Assembly: GCA_965646165.1 (NCBI GenBank)
Contig: CBFFYP010000017.1
Coordinates: forward strand, 1 to 57,347
Direction: 5' to 3'
Origin: MGBC114844 sp910585855
Lineage (GTDB): Bacteria; Bacillota; Clostridia; Lachnospirales; Lachnospiraceae
Length of the DNA stretch: 57,347 bases
The stretch's first letter is position 1, and each line of letters starts with the position of its first letter. The notes below the pieces were generated by a model that worked only from the letters and a program-made list of their open reading frames with translations, was not told the origin of the DNA and searched no databases. Below are positions 45,701-53,943 of the stretch, one piece after another. The translations under genes were made by a program, and so were the position numbers.

Positions 45701-48700
45701 ACAATGCAGAAGGAAAGGTAGTATATGATCAAAATGATTGTTATGAAGCAGTCGGTACAGCTCCGGTAGTATCTTCTGTATCGGCAGAGGCAGCAAAAAC
45801 AAGAGATTTTATTACTGTAAGCTGGGAAAGCAGTGTAGAGGCAGATGGTGACGGTCTTTATGTAGTGCAGGCAAAAGAAGGTAATGAATGGAAAGATATT
45901 GCTGAAACTATGGATACCACCTGTACTTATGTAATTTCAGGAGAGGGAGATTATACATTTAGAGTATGCGGAAAACTTGGAGTAAACGGCGAACGGAATA
46001 CTTATGTAGAATCAAAGCCGCTCCATGTAGTGGCAGCGTTGGATTCTCCGGTTGTAGAGATTTCTTCTGCGGCAGATGCGATTTCTTTAAGTTGGCAGCC
46101 GGTGACAGATGCTGTTCGATATGAGATTTATCGTTATTCTTATGATGAAGGCAGCGAAAATGTATCTGTTTTTGCAGAAATAATTGAAACTTCTTATCGT
46201 GACGATTCTGTTACAAAGGAAATGCCGTATTACTATTATGTAGTTGCTTATTCAGAGAATAATTACAGTAATCCGTCTGAAACCGTTTGGAGTGTGCCTA
46301 CAGCAGGGCATACCGGTGATTATGTATATGAAGATGAAGCAACAGAGATTTTTATTACAAAAAAATCTTATGATACGGTATTTACCAATCAGGTTTTATT
46401 AGAAGGGCTGGTATTTGGAACAGGGACGATTTCTGCATATGTAAATGGTGAAGCAGCGGAAAATAAAACAATCAGCACAGGAGAAAGTTTTAGTTTTTCT
46501 CTTACTGTTGCAGAGGGAAGAAATGATGTCAACCTTATTTTTACTGATGAAGATGGAAATAAGACAAGGCAGACTTATAACTTTGTTTATTTAACGCATT
46601 ATGATATGGCAGTAGATGCTGCTTATAGTGGGACAGATGGTGATTTGGTCAATGGAATTCCTACTTATAAGACAGTACAGGCAGCCGTAGATCAGGCAGA
46701 GGCAGGTTCTGAAGGTGCAAATACAGTAATTCTTGTTATGGCAGGGGATTATAAGGAAAGGTTGGTTGTAAATACTCCTTATCTGTCTATTATTGGAGAA
46801 GATAGAGAAATGACAAAGATTCATTTCTATCCGGGAGAGCTTGGTACTGATTATGAAGCCGGAGGAGATATGAGTTTAAGATGTGCTACTTATATACAGA
46901 GTGGTGCAGCGGGATTCAGTGCAGAAAATATTTCGTTTAAAAATGATTATGTTTATTCTACACCAGATGGAAAGAGCAATAAATCTGCAGATGCACTGCG
47001 GTGTGATGCAGACAGTGCAAGTTTTATCAATGTAAAGTTTTCCAGTATACAGGACACACTTTATATGGGAAGCGGGCATCAGTATTATAATAAGTGCCGC
47101 ATTGAAGGAGTTGTAGATTTTATTTATTCCGGTGATGATGCAAGAGCATTTTTCAATGACTGTGAAATCGTATTTGTATATGAAAGTACAAAGACTTCCG
47201 GTTATATATGTGCTCCAAAGACAGCAGCCAATGCAGAGTATGGGCTTACCTTTTATCAGTGTGTATTAATCGGAGAAGAGGGATGTTCTGGAAATGGCTA
47301 TCTTTTAGCAAGACCATGGGGACCAGATGCCTATATTACTTGGATTGATTGTTATATGGGAAAGAGTATCTATAAAGTACTTCCATATGGAGATATGAGC
47401 GGCAATGCTTATAAAGAAGCAAGATTTTACGAATATGGAACGTATGGACCGGCATTTGCGATTAATAGCGACAGAAGACAGATTTCGCCGAATGCTGCTG
47501 CCAATATGATATCAGATAGTTTCCTTGGATGGAAACCAAATAGTGTAACAAGCAGTATTTCGGCTCGCTATATCGGAACAGTAAAAACTGAAAGAGAACC
47601 AATGTATGTAACCAATACATATTCAACTGATTCTTATACAGGAAAAGAAGGAGATGATACGGGACTAAGAGCCTATAACTTAGAGGGCTATGCAGGTGCT
47701 TATGGAGTAAGCGGCGGCGGACTTCTTATGGAAATCAGTGAGAATTATTATAAAGTAAAAAGTGCAGAGGAATTTTTAGAAGCATTATCGAAGGTCAAGA
47801 CTTCCGGTAAAAAGTCTGTAATAGAGCTTACAGCGGATATTTCGCTTGGCTGCTATGAAGTAGAAAATTTTGAGTCTTACAGCAGTATTATAAAGCCGTA
47901 TGGAGCACAGGCATTGACACATCCAACACTGATTGCATCTGGAGTGTCGATACTGACACTGACGGACGTTAGAAACTTAACCATTTTCTCATTAAACGGA
48001 TATTCTATCAAACATGCCAATATTACAATGAAGAATTCGGAAAATATTATAATTCGTAATATCAAGTTTGATGAACTCTGGGAGTGGGATGACAATTTAA
48101 ATAACAGTCCAACGGATGAAGACGGCAGCGAAGGTGGTTATGACAGAAATGACTGGGATTATATGACGATTGATCAAAGCTGTGATGGTATCTGGATTGA
48201 TCACTGTACATTCTATAAAGCATATGATGGTGTAATTGATGTAAAAAATCCTGCAGACGGAGGAGAAGAAAGAGTAACGATTTCTTGGTGTGAATTTCTT
48301 CCGGGAAGTGAGGGAGATGCATTTTTTGATATTATGATGAAAGAACTTTCCCAAAGTTCTTCCAAATATCCATACTATCAGCATTTGCGGGAACATATGA
48401 CAGAAGAGCAGATCTATCAGTATGCTTATGGACAGAAGAAAACACATTTATTTGGACAGAGTGATACAGCAACAAATGCAAAAGGAATTCGGGCAACATT
48501 AGCAAATAATTATTATAAAAACTCTATGGACAGGATGCCAAGAATTCGCTATGGTTATAGTCATGTATATAACTGTATTATGGATTCACAGGAGCTTTTG
48601 GATGCAAGAAGAGAAATAAGCGAAAGCGCAGAAACGGAATATGCACAGAAAATTGTAAGCAATGGTGCTTCTTCTACCTGCGGAGCACAGGTACTTTTAG

Positions 48701-49953
48701 AGAACTGCTATATTAATGGAATTCAAAATGCATTAAATTCTGGAAATGGAGATAGTGTACCGGGATATATTAATGCAGTAAAGAGTGTATATTATATGGA
48801 TCAGGTAAAAACCGATCTAGAGCCAAAAAATAATAGTTCTGATAAAGTAACGGATAAAAACGTACTTATTACAGATGAAGAAGCATTTAAAAATACACTT
48901 CCTTATAATGGATATATTTTATACAATGCAGAAAAACTAGATACTCTTGTAAAACCGTCAGCAGGAGCAGAAAAGTTAGAATTGACTGTATTACAGTGGG
49001 AAAAGACTGCTTATAATGACAGTGTGCTGCCTGATACAGGAGAAACAGACGAACCAGAAACAACTACTCCAGAAGAAACGGAAAGTACTCCAGAGGAAAC
49101 AGAGAGTACCCCAGAAGAAACGGAAAGCACTCCAGAGGAAACAGAGAGTACTCCAGAAGAAACGGAAAGCACTCCAGAGGAAACAGAGAGTACCCCAGAA
49201 GAAACAGAAAGTACTCCAGAGGAAACAGAAACAACACCATCAGATGATTCAGACGATTCGGAAGAAGATACGGAGCAAGAAACGATTTCTTTAACAAATA
49301 GAGAGGAAAATCTGATAGAAAGTGTTCTTGGTATTTCTTCCGTAAAAGAAGTAACAGAGAGCAGCAGCGGAAAACTTGTTGTTGCAGGAAATAATGAAGT
49401 TGTATTCTTTGAAAAAGATGGAACACTTTCAAGGGATAAATGGCAGCAAGTAGAGAATTCTTGGTATTTCTTTGGTACAGATAGTAAAGCAGTAAGCGGA
49501 TGGTTAGAGAAAGACGGCAAATGGTATCATCTAAATGAAACCAATAAAAAAATGGAAACTGGTTGGCTAAAGACAGCAGATGGCAAGTGGTATCTGCTGG
49601 ATGGAAAGAATGGAGATATGAAGACCGGCTGGCAGCAGACGGCAGATGGCAAGTGGTATCTGCTGGATGGAAAGAATGGAGATATGAAGACCGGCTGGCA
49701 GCAGACGGCAGATGGCAAATGGTATCTGCTGGATGGAAAGAACGGAGATATGAAGACTGGCTGGCAGCAGACAGCAGATGGCAAGTGGTATCTGCTGGAT
49801 GGAAAAAATGGAGATATGAAGATTGGTTGGCAGCTTGTAAAGAATATCTGGTATTATCTGACTGCAACAGGTGCAATGGCGGAGGATACAATTACACCAG
49901 ATGGGTATAAAGTCGGAAAAGACGGAGCTTGGAGAGGCGAGCGAGTCCAATAA
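42703..49953 (+). CDS. Secreted pectin methylesterase-pectate lyase fusion with wall-binding repeats (2416 aa)
   Basis: The paralogue of the 34272 gene. Order: signal peptide (RYLAWILTLAMIFSGVPL); three related beta-rich modules (about residues 85-170, 320-460, 663-803); a further beta-rich region (about 840-1020); a fibronectin type III-like region near 1110-1205; a CE8 domain (about 1300-1623) with IQDTLY near 1450, VVDFIYSG and ARPWGPD; a PL1 domain (about 1680-2030) with WIDHC near 1831 and RMPRIRYG near 1944; a STPEETE-repeat linker; and wall-binding repeats (about 2245-2416). The CE8 halves of the two paralogues are much more divergent than their PL1 halves and C-termini, suggesting different ester preferences. 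ATG 42703 has GGAGGA upstream. Confidence 0.92.
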   Translation: MDSKRMNLRCVIPKTVKRYLAWILTLAMIFSGVPLRGNGGVVSVSADEFESKEANIHVVTESAMKVASARNIEVKRLELDGSELMWDFRESTFGGYTNDLESGWTTEDGCLTIYGTMVHNGTQHGAQTATGNKFSINVPAGQTTITFGVCAYGSSEAVVKCGETEIKKVVLNTNQGSDKTEEVVTYTSEEDTVIDIELITGGFLHYIKAKAESAKDGEVVAATISYDNVECATVTAVYNENAVSDVVLTPEKVIFDEEPVLEKLLVTSGAADDIGEGYQVNIDTVEHIITVSHKNIELGNMIIVSVPYTVFAAAPIGTTESYDFFAEKAVFGSNPLAANTTVISENGYIKFLSEGESEVIVDNNHGLHMQGTTTFTMKIPANTMGVFTVNKCKYANCSASMWIDGEQQGAEVSLIGSEDSTDGTETVSFQHKNLSSGIVEMMIKVPKGGYIHAISYKVTEIPKEAVVLGTVGVDAAGQKLVFKNGSSVVGSAEIGSDGTYRVELPVGSSYTVEFEQADLYEITSDTAIDLTTVEADAEVQKDITYCVWKVNKSFSLMIGDTTFAVASGTSKTADFTAEVVSGSGTVELITPNTAIVWTDLGGSGKGRLSADKISVAEGEVTTSFNENVITVVYQDQTTNPITYTIIVKDNSASGIPSANGTPISYNFKDGSIVSELYVENYKISGGNSVKSTDGLLTLVGNNKIQYNGNAHGITISNTDVIKVEVAGDATIAFDLCQYAKEDGKFTASGMAEGGSISPESITAKVDTDGKTETFTYTGEETTLIFTYSGGSGYIHSMSVTNKAQASDVKVPQEKMPEVKTYGTKENLSVMPVGQRFILEQTDGSLKTTDAKIDSSVSYFGFEPTAEAYRLEADVVLSVCGASNYNGIFFGAFDENYIATVGIRNKTGLRGIFSKKAEDLAGAGLLDASIAEQQKVHFKAERKEEGFVITVTPEGGSENTATFKYNDKGNLLFNKDGKDTLISYGFVVSNATAIITNMKYYNAEGKVVYDQNDCYEAVGTAPVVSSVSAEAAKTRDFITVSWESSVEADGDGLYVVQAKEGNEWKDIAETMDTTCTYVISGEGDYTFRVCGKLGVNGERNTYVESKPLHVVAALDSPVVEISSAADAISLSWQPVTDAVRYEIYRYSYDEGSENVSVFAEIIETSYRDDSVTKEMPYYYYVVAYSENNYSNPSETVWSVPTAGHTGDYVYEDEATEIFITKKSYDTVFTNQVLLEGLVFGTGTISAYVNGEAAENKTISTGESFSFSLTVAEGRNDVNLIFTDEDGNKTRQTYNFVYLTHYDMAVDAAYSGTDGDLVNGIPTYKTVQAAVDQAEAGSEGANTVILVMAGDYKERLVVNTPYLSIIGEDREMTKIHFYPGELGTDYEAGGDMSLRCATYIQSGAAGFSAENISFKNDYVYSTPDGKSNKSADALRCDADSASFINVKFSSIQDTLYMGSGHQYYNKCRIEGVVDFIYSGDDARAFFNDCEIVFVYESTKTSGYICAPKTAANAEYGLTFYQCVLIGEEGCSGNGYLLARPWGPDAYITWIDCYMGKSIYKVLPYGDMSGNAYKEARFYEYGTYGPAFAINSDRRQISPNAAANMISDSFLGWKPNSVTSSISARYIGTVKTEREPMYVTNTYSTDSYTGKEGDDTGLRAYNLEGYAGAYGVSGGGLLMEISENYYKVKSAEEFLEALSKVKTSGKKSVIELTADISLGCYEVENFESYSSIIKPYGAQALTHPTLIASGVSILTLTDVRNLTIFSLNGYSIKHANITMKNSENIIIRNIKFDELWEWDDNLNNSPTDEDGSEGGYDRNDWDYMTIDQSCDGIWIDHCTFYKAYDGVIDVKNPADGGEERVTISWCEFLPGSEGDAFFDIMMKELSQSSSKYPYYQHLREHMTEEQIYQYAYGQKKTHLFGQSDTATNAKGIRATLANNYYKNSMDRMPRIRYGYSHVYNCIMDSQELLDARREISESAETEYAQKIVSNGASSTCGAQVLLENCYINGIQNALNSGNGDSVPGYINAVKSVYYMDQVKTDLEPKNNSSDKVTDKNVLITDEEAFKNTLPYNGYILYNAEKLDTLVKPSAGAEKLELTVLQWEKTAYNDSVLPDTGETDEPETTTPEETESTPEETESTPEETESTPEETESTPEETESTPEETESTPEETESTPEETETTPSDDSDDSEEDTEQETISLTNREENLIESVLGISSVKEVTESSSGKLVVAGNNEVVFFEKDGTLSRDKWQQVENSWYFFGTDSKAVSGWLEKDGKWYHLNETNKKMETGWLKTADGKWYLLDGKNGDMKTGWQQTADGKWYLLDGKNGDMKTGWQQTADGKWYLLDGKNGDMKTGWQQTADGKWYLLDGKNGDMKIGWQLVKNIWYYLTATGAMAEDTITPDGYKVGKDGAWRGERVQ
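49063..49233 (+). repeat. Eight tandem TPEETES-type linker repeats
   Basis: A 21-bp unit encoding TPEETES (last unit TPEETET) is repeated eight times in the second pectinase, joining the enzyme part to the wall-binding part. The first paralogue has only a short TPDDSND linker here. Near-identity of units suggests recent slippage expansion. Confidence 0.92.
49558..49860 (+). repeat. Tandem 66-bp wall-binding repeats in the second pectinase
   Basis: Five units of 22 residues from about 49558. The middle units are nearly identical at DNA level, more alike than those of the first paralogue, indicating recent homogenisation. Confidence 0.9.
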
Positions 49954-49993
49954 AAAAGAGTATTTCGTAAATAAAGAAAAACAGTTATAAAAG

Positions 49994-50038
49994 AGGAACA
50001 TCGTATCTATGATAAGTCATGGTGCGATGTTCCTTTTT
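49994..50038 (+). terminator. Rho-independent terminator after the second pectinase
   Basis: AGGAACATCGTA pairs with TGCGATGTTCCT around a loop of about 20 nt, followed by a T run. Confidence 0.88.
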
Positions 50039-50088
50039 GTTATTTGATAAGTTTATTCTTGCTTATTAGGGAAAAAGTACCTGAATGA

Positions 50089-50117
50089 TTGCGGATAAAA
50101 TTAATTTATGATACAAT
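50089..50117 (+). promoter_or_regulatory. Putative promoter of the HAM1-like gene
   Basis: TTGCGG (50089-50094), a 17-base spacer and TACAAT (50112-50117), about 44 nt before the ATG. Confidence 0.5.
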
Positions 50118-50160
50118 TAATACAGGTAAAATTTCCAAAAAATTGCAGAGAGGAGATAAA

Positions 50161-50784
50161 ATGAGATTATTGTACGGAACAGGAAATCCCGCAAAATTGG
50201 ATGCAATGAAGAAACGGCTAAAGGAATTGGATATAGAAATTATCGGATTAAAAGATGTCGATTGCTGTACTTTACAGAAAGAAGAATTGGATATACCAGA
50301 ACAGGGTGCTACTCCTTTAGAAAATGCAAGACAAAAAGCACAGACATATTATAAAAGGTTTGGAATCCCTGTATTTTCTTGTGATTCCGGGCTTTTTATC
50401 TATGGGCTGCCGGATGAACTGCAGCCGGGTTTACATGTTTGGACAAGAAACGGAAAGACTCTTTCAGATGAGGAGATGATTGCTTATTATGGCGGATTAG
50501 CCAAACGTTATGGAAATCTAACAGCAAGATATCAAAATGCGATTTGTTTGATTTTAAATGAGAATACGGTTTTCGAATCAATGGCAGATTCTTTAGCAAG
50601 TCAGCCATTTTTGATTACAGCAAAACCTCATTCGATACGAAAAGAAGGATTTCCTTTAGACAGTCTTTCTTTAGATCCAAAAAGCGGCAGATACTATTAT
50701 GACAGTCAGCCGGAAGAATTAGATAGAATGGCTGTAGAGAGCGGATTTTTAGAGTTTTTTAGGAATGTTTTTATGGAAACTTGA
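50161..50784 (+). CDS. HAM1/RdgB-like non-canonical purine NTP pyrophosphatase
   Basis: A 207-residue protein of the HAM1 (ITPase) family, which hydrolyses ITP, dITP and XTP to keep altered bases out of nucleic acids. The N-terminal LLYGTGNPAKLDAMKKRL matches the nucleotide-binding start of the family, and FSCDSGLFI is the SDSGL-type motif. The central segment is divergent (LQPGLHVWTRNGKTLSDEEM rather than the usual PGxxSARY), so substrate may differ from classical RdgB. ATG 50161 has GAGAGGAG upstream. It is monocistronic between two terminator-like features. Confidence 0.78.
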   Translation: MRLLYGTGNPAKLDAMKKRLKELDIEIIGLKDVDCCTLQKEELDIPEQGATPLENARQKAQTYYKRFGIPVFSCDSGLFIYGLPDELQPGLHVWTRNGKTLSDEEMIAYYGGLAKRYGNLTARYQNAICLILNENTVFESMADSLASQPFLITAKPHSIRKEGFPLDSLSLDPKSGRYYYDSQPEELDRMAVESGFLEFFRNVFMET

Positions 50785-50801
50785 AATGTTAGTTTTATAG
50801 G

Positions 50802-50875
50802 GGAGTGGACTTTCCTTCGGGTTTTGGCGTCCTCCTTAAGAAAATGTTTAAGAAAACTAAAATTTTTATTATAGT
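50802..50875 (-). repeat. Family B remnant, reverse orientation
   Basis: GTGGACTTTCCTTC, TTTTGGCGTCCTC and the flank AAAACTAAAATTTTTATTATA match the right end of the copy at 33361-33552; the core and other arm are absent. It begins about 18 nt after the HAM1-like stop. Confidence 0.65.
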
Positions 50876-50895
50876 AAAAGGATAAGAAGAAAATC

Positions 50896-52374
50896 ATGTT
50901 GGAAAAGAAAGAAACAATTAAGAAACCAATTACCAAAGATAATATTTTTAAAGTTATGTTATCTGCTACCTTTGGTGTGGCAGGAGTATTTTTTATAAAA
51001 AATTTAGTACAAAAAAATTTCATCGGGGCTGCTGTAGTTGGAGGAAGTCTGCTGGTGTTTGGAATCATTGTGGTTTTGATGAAGCAGTTTCAAGTAAAAA
51101 TTGAACATCAGCAGTTGATGGTATCACTTAGCTTACTATTTTTAGTTTGTATTATTTCTTTAAATAGCGGGGAATCCTACAGTGATGATTTTTTACTCTA
51201 TTTGGTAGTAGTTGGTCTGACTGGATTATATTTGCGGCCGTGGTATACGAAACTGCAGTTAGTGATTGCGGATATTCTTTTGATTTTTCAGTATGTGATA
51301 CACCCGGAAAAGGCAGAAAGTCTGGGGCAGTATATTTTATGTTTTGGTGTTTTTAGTATTGCAGGAACCATGTTTTATCTGGCGATTGATCGGGGACGGG
51401 CATTTATTAGAATCAGCCAGACAAGAGCAGAAGAGGCGGAACATCTGTTAGATTCTTTGGGAAAAATAGGACGTGAGTTAGAGGAAGATTTTAAGAACTC
51501 TTCACAGCGGGTAGAAAGTCTGCATGAAGCAAATGTCCAGTTAGAAAATAATGCAAAAGAATTAAATGATGGTTCAGAGGGCATTTCTCAGGGAGCGAGA
51601 GAAGTAGAAAATACTTGTGTGGATGTGCAGGATAAAATTTCAAAGACGGGAAAACAGATTGATACATTGAATACAGAAGTAAAGGGATTTGAAACAATTT
51701 TATCAGCAAATCGAAGTAATATGGAACAGATGGAAAAACAGATGGAAACGGTAGAAGCAGCGACAAAAGCAGTAAATGAAGTATTTCATCTGTTAAATCA
51801 GCAGATGCAGAAGATTTCAACGGTTACAGATCAGTTAAATGAAATTGCATCAAGTACAACGATGCTGGCGTTAAATGCTTCGATTGAGGCAGCAAGAGCC
51901 GGGCAGCAAGGAGCAGGGTTTGCAGTAGTAGCTTCAAAAGTATAGGAGTTAGCGGTAGACAGCAACCGCTGTTCTGTGCAGGTGGCAGATGTAGTGGGAG
52001 AGATACAGGATCAGATTTCTAAGACAACAAAGCAGTTGGCAGAAAGTACAGATGCAATACATAGTTCTTTGGGCGTATTAGGTGGATTGAAAAATGGATT
52101 TGATCAGCTTACGGAACAGTTTGGAACACTTTATCAAAATATTGAAGCACAAAATGGAAATGTCGGACAGGTAGATATTATTTTTGATACTTTAAAAGGA
52201 AAGATTTCGGAAATGAGTGGATATTCTCAGGAAAATCAGTCAGCGGTAAAACTGATTACACAGGCAATGCAGGTTTATCAGGGAATTATGCAGGAAGTAA
52301 TAAAAGATACCAAACATGTACATGAATTGTCTGCTATGATGTTAGATATTTCACAGGGAAAACAAAAAGGGTGA
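50896..52374 (+). pseudogene. Methyl-accepting chemotaxis protein interrupted by an in-frame TAG
   Basis: A 492-codon frame with one internal stop. The N-terminus has several hydrophobic segments (residues about 20-175) without a clear periplasmic sensor; a coiled coil follows, then the MCP signalling tip TTMLALNASIEAARAGQQGAGFAVVASKV. A TAG at 51943-51945 replaces the residue that is usually Arg (EVRKLA-type), after which the same frame continues as ELAVDSNR to 52374. The stop is one base from AGG or CAG. Truncation at the tip should abolish signalling. Alternatives are a sequencing error or read-through. No other chemotaxis gene is nearby. Confidence 0.8.
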
Positions 52375-52392
52375 AATTTGTAGTTTTTATTT

Positions 52393-52990
52393 GGTTTTTG
52401 GAGATAGGATAGATAGGGTGCTGCCGGAAAGGGTTGGGTTGGCTTTCACCGGACGCCAGAGGTGGTTTGCTCCTGTCCTTTGCCTGCTCCGCTCCAAACG
52501 GTAAGAAAGTCTAGGGCTTCTGATTTCAGTTCATCCAACCGTCCGAACCGGAGCGCAATTCGCCTTCATCACAGGCGAAACGTAATTGGTGTAAGGAAGG
52601 ATTTTATCAACCATAAAATAACCTCTCCCCTATCCTCCGGGCTAAACACGCTCCTTTTTTTGCATACCCTGCATAGAAGCAGGATATGCAAAAAATTCTA
52701 GGTGTTTCCACAGAAGCCCAAGACTTTCTAACCGTTCTCCGAAGTCGCAGGCAAAGGACAGGAGCAAACCGCCTCTCGCTGTTAGTTGGATCACGGAAGA
52801 AATGATGTTTTCTTACAGAATAAGTATTCGCAAAGATTAGATGTAATTCTTTTTTTGTTCCGGGGTCAAGAAACAGCCAGATTCGAAAACGGTGGGCAGC
52901 CTGTAGTGACTTTGGAAAAAAGTTAGAACTTCTTGCTTTTTGGAAACATGGAACAGTAGGCTGCCCACCGTTTTCGAATCTGGCGTCCTC
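52393..52990. mobile_element. Family A composite element with internally deleted A1 half
   Basis: The left terminal repeat GGTTTTTGGAGATAGGAT (52393-52410) is followed by GGACGCC, an intact reversed A2 half (hairpin 52660-52691), a conserved linker of about 85 bp, and a forward A1 half of only about 120 bp. The A1 half keeps both outer arms but has lost the core between AGTTAGAA and CTTCTTGC. The long-range pair GGGGCG/CGCCCC is GGAGCG/CGCTCC in this copy. It starts about 20 nt after the MCP stop; 52991-53112 shows only the ribosome site of the next gene. Confidence 0.87.
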
Positions 52991-53112
52991 TTTTAATATC
53001 CTGTGCCGAATGGCAGATGATTAAAATAAATTTGGTAATATGCTTTAGAGAAACCCAGATTGTGACGATATAGAAAATAAACGGATTGGTATATTTTGTA
53101 AAGGAGGTAAAT

Positions 53113-53808
53113 ATGACAAAAGTAGGAGGATATGGTGTTTATCAAAATAATTTTTATGAAAATGCCATACAGAATAAAAAGGTAAAAGAAAATAAAACAG
53201 CAAAAGAAGAAAAGACACAGAAAAATAATTCGGTGAATTTAAGCAAGAAAGCACAGAATCTTTTAAAAGAATTAAAAAGAAAATATGGAAATATGGATTT
53301 TATTGTGGCAGATTATGAAAGTGACGAGGAAGCAGCTTCTTATTTGTCACAGGGAACAAAGGAGTATAGTGTATTGATTGATCCAGAGTCATTAGAAGAG
53401 ATGGCATCGGATACAAAGACAAAGGAAAAGTATCTTTCTTTGATTGATGAGGCTACAGAGGAGCTTTCCGATGTAAAGGATCAGCTTGGAGAAGATGGAA
53501 ATGAAGTAACTCGTCTTGGTGTTTCGATTGGAAAAGATGGAACCGTTTCTTATTTTGCAGAATTAGAGAAATCGAGTGCAAAACAACGGGAACGGATAGA
53601 AAAAGCACAGGAAAAGAAGAAAGAAGAAAAACAGACGGAAAAGAAAGAAGCTATGAAAGAAGGGCAGAGTTTCTATCAGGGAACAAAGCGGACACGAGTA
53701 ACTGCTTCATCAGCAGATGAACTGGTAGAAAAGATTGAACAGGTGGATTGGAGTAAGATTAGCTATACCGATTGGAGCAGCCCAGAAAAAGTGAATTATC
53801 GTGTATAG
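53113..53808 (+). CDS. DUF6033-like protein
   Basis: A 231-residue protein resembling the DUF6033 family found in Lachnospiraceae. The N-terminus GGYGVYQNNFYEN is followed by a lysine-rich helix, then the conserved-looking NLSKKAQNLLKELKRKYGNM, FIVADYESDEEAASYLSQGT and GVSIGKDGTVSYFAELEKSS. No signal peptide or membrane segment is seen; the C-terminal half is highly charged and helical. ATG 53113 has an excellent AAGGAGGT site. Function is unknown. Confidence 0.7.
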   Translation: MTKVGGYGVYQNNFYENAIQNKKVKENKTAKEEKTQKNNSVNLSKKAQNLLKELKRKYGNMDFIVADYESDEEAASYLSQGTKEYSVLIDPESLEEMASDTKTKEKYLSLIDEATEELSDVKDQLGEDGNEVTRLGVSIGKDGTVSYFAELEKSSAKQRERIEKAQEKKKEEKQTEKKEAMKEGQSFYQGTKRTRVTASSADELVEKIEQVDWSKISYTDWSSPEKVNYRV

Positions 53809-53835
53809 TTTGATAAAAAGGTATATTGGTTTTTT

Positions 53836-53896
53836 GGGGAAGGATGCTAAAATCCGAAGGAAGGTCTGCACCGTGTTCGGAATAGACCTTCCTTCT
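53836..53896 (+). repeat. Family B miniature, internally deleted
   Basis: AATCCGAAGGAAGGTCT and AGACCTTCCTTC form a hairpin of about 60 bp; the whole core has been lost. It begins about 28 nt after the DUF6033-like stop. Confidence 0.75.
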
Positions 53897-53943
53897 TTTT
53901 CTCTTACTCGATTTTCTATAGGAATAAAAAAGGAGCGGGAAGG

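Noticed and set aside
49026..49045. LPDTG motif in the second pectinase
   Set aside because: It is internal, with no hydrophobic segment and basic tail after it, so it is not a sortase signal; the first paralogue has MPDTG.
49011..49891. Long minus-strand open frames opposite the linker and wall-binding repeats
   Set aside because: They mirror the repetitive coding strand and have no start signals; they are shadows of the tandem repeats.
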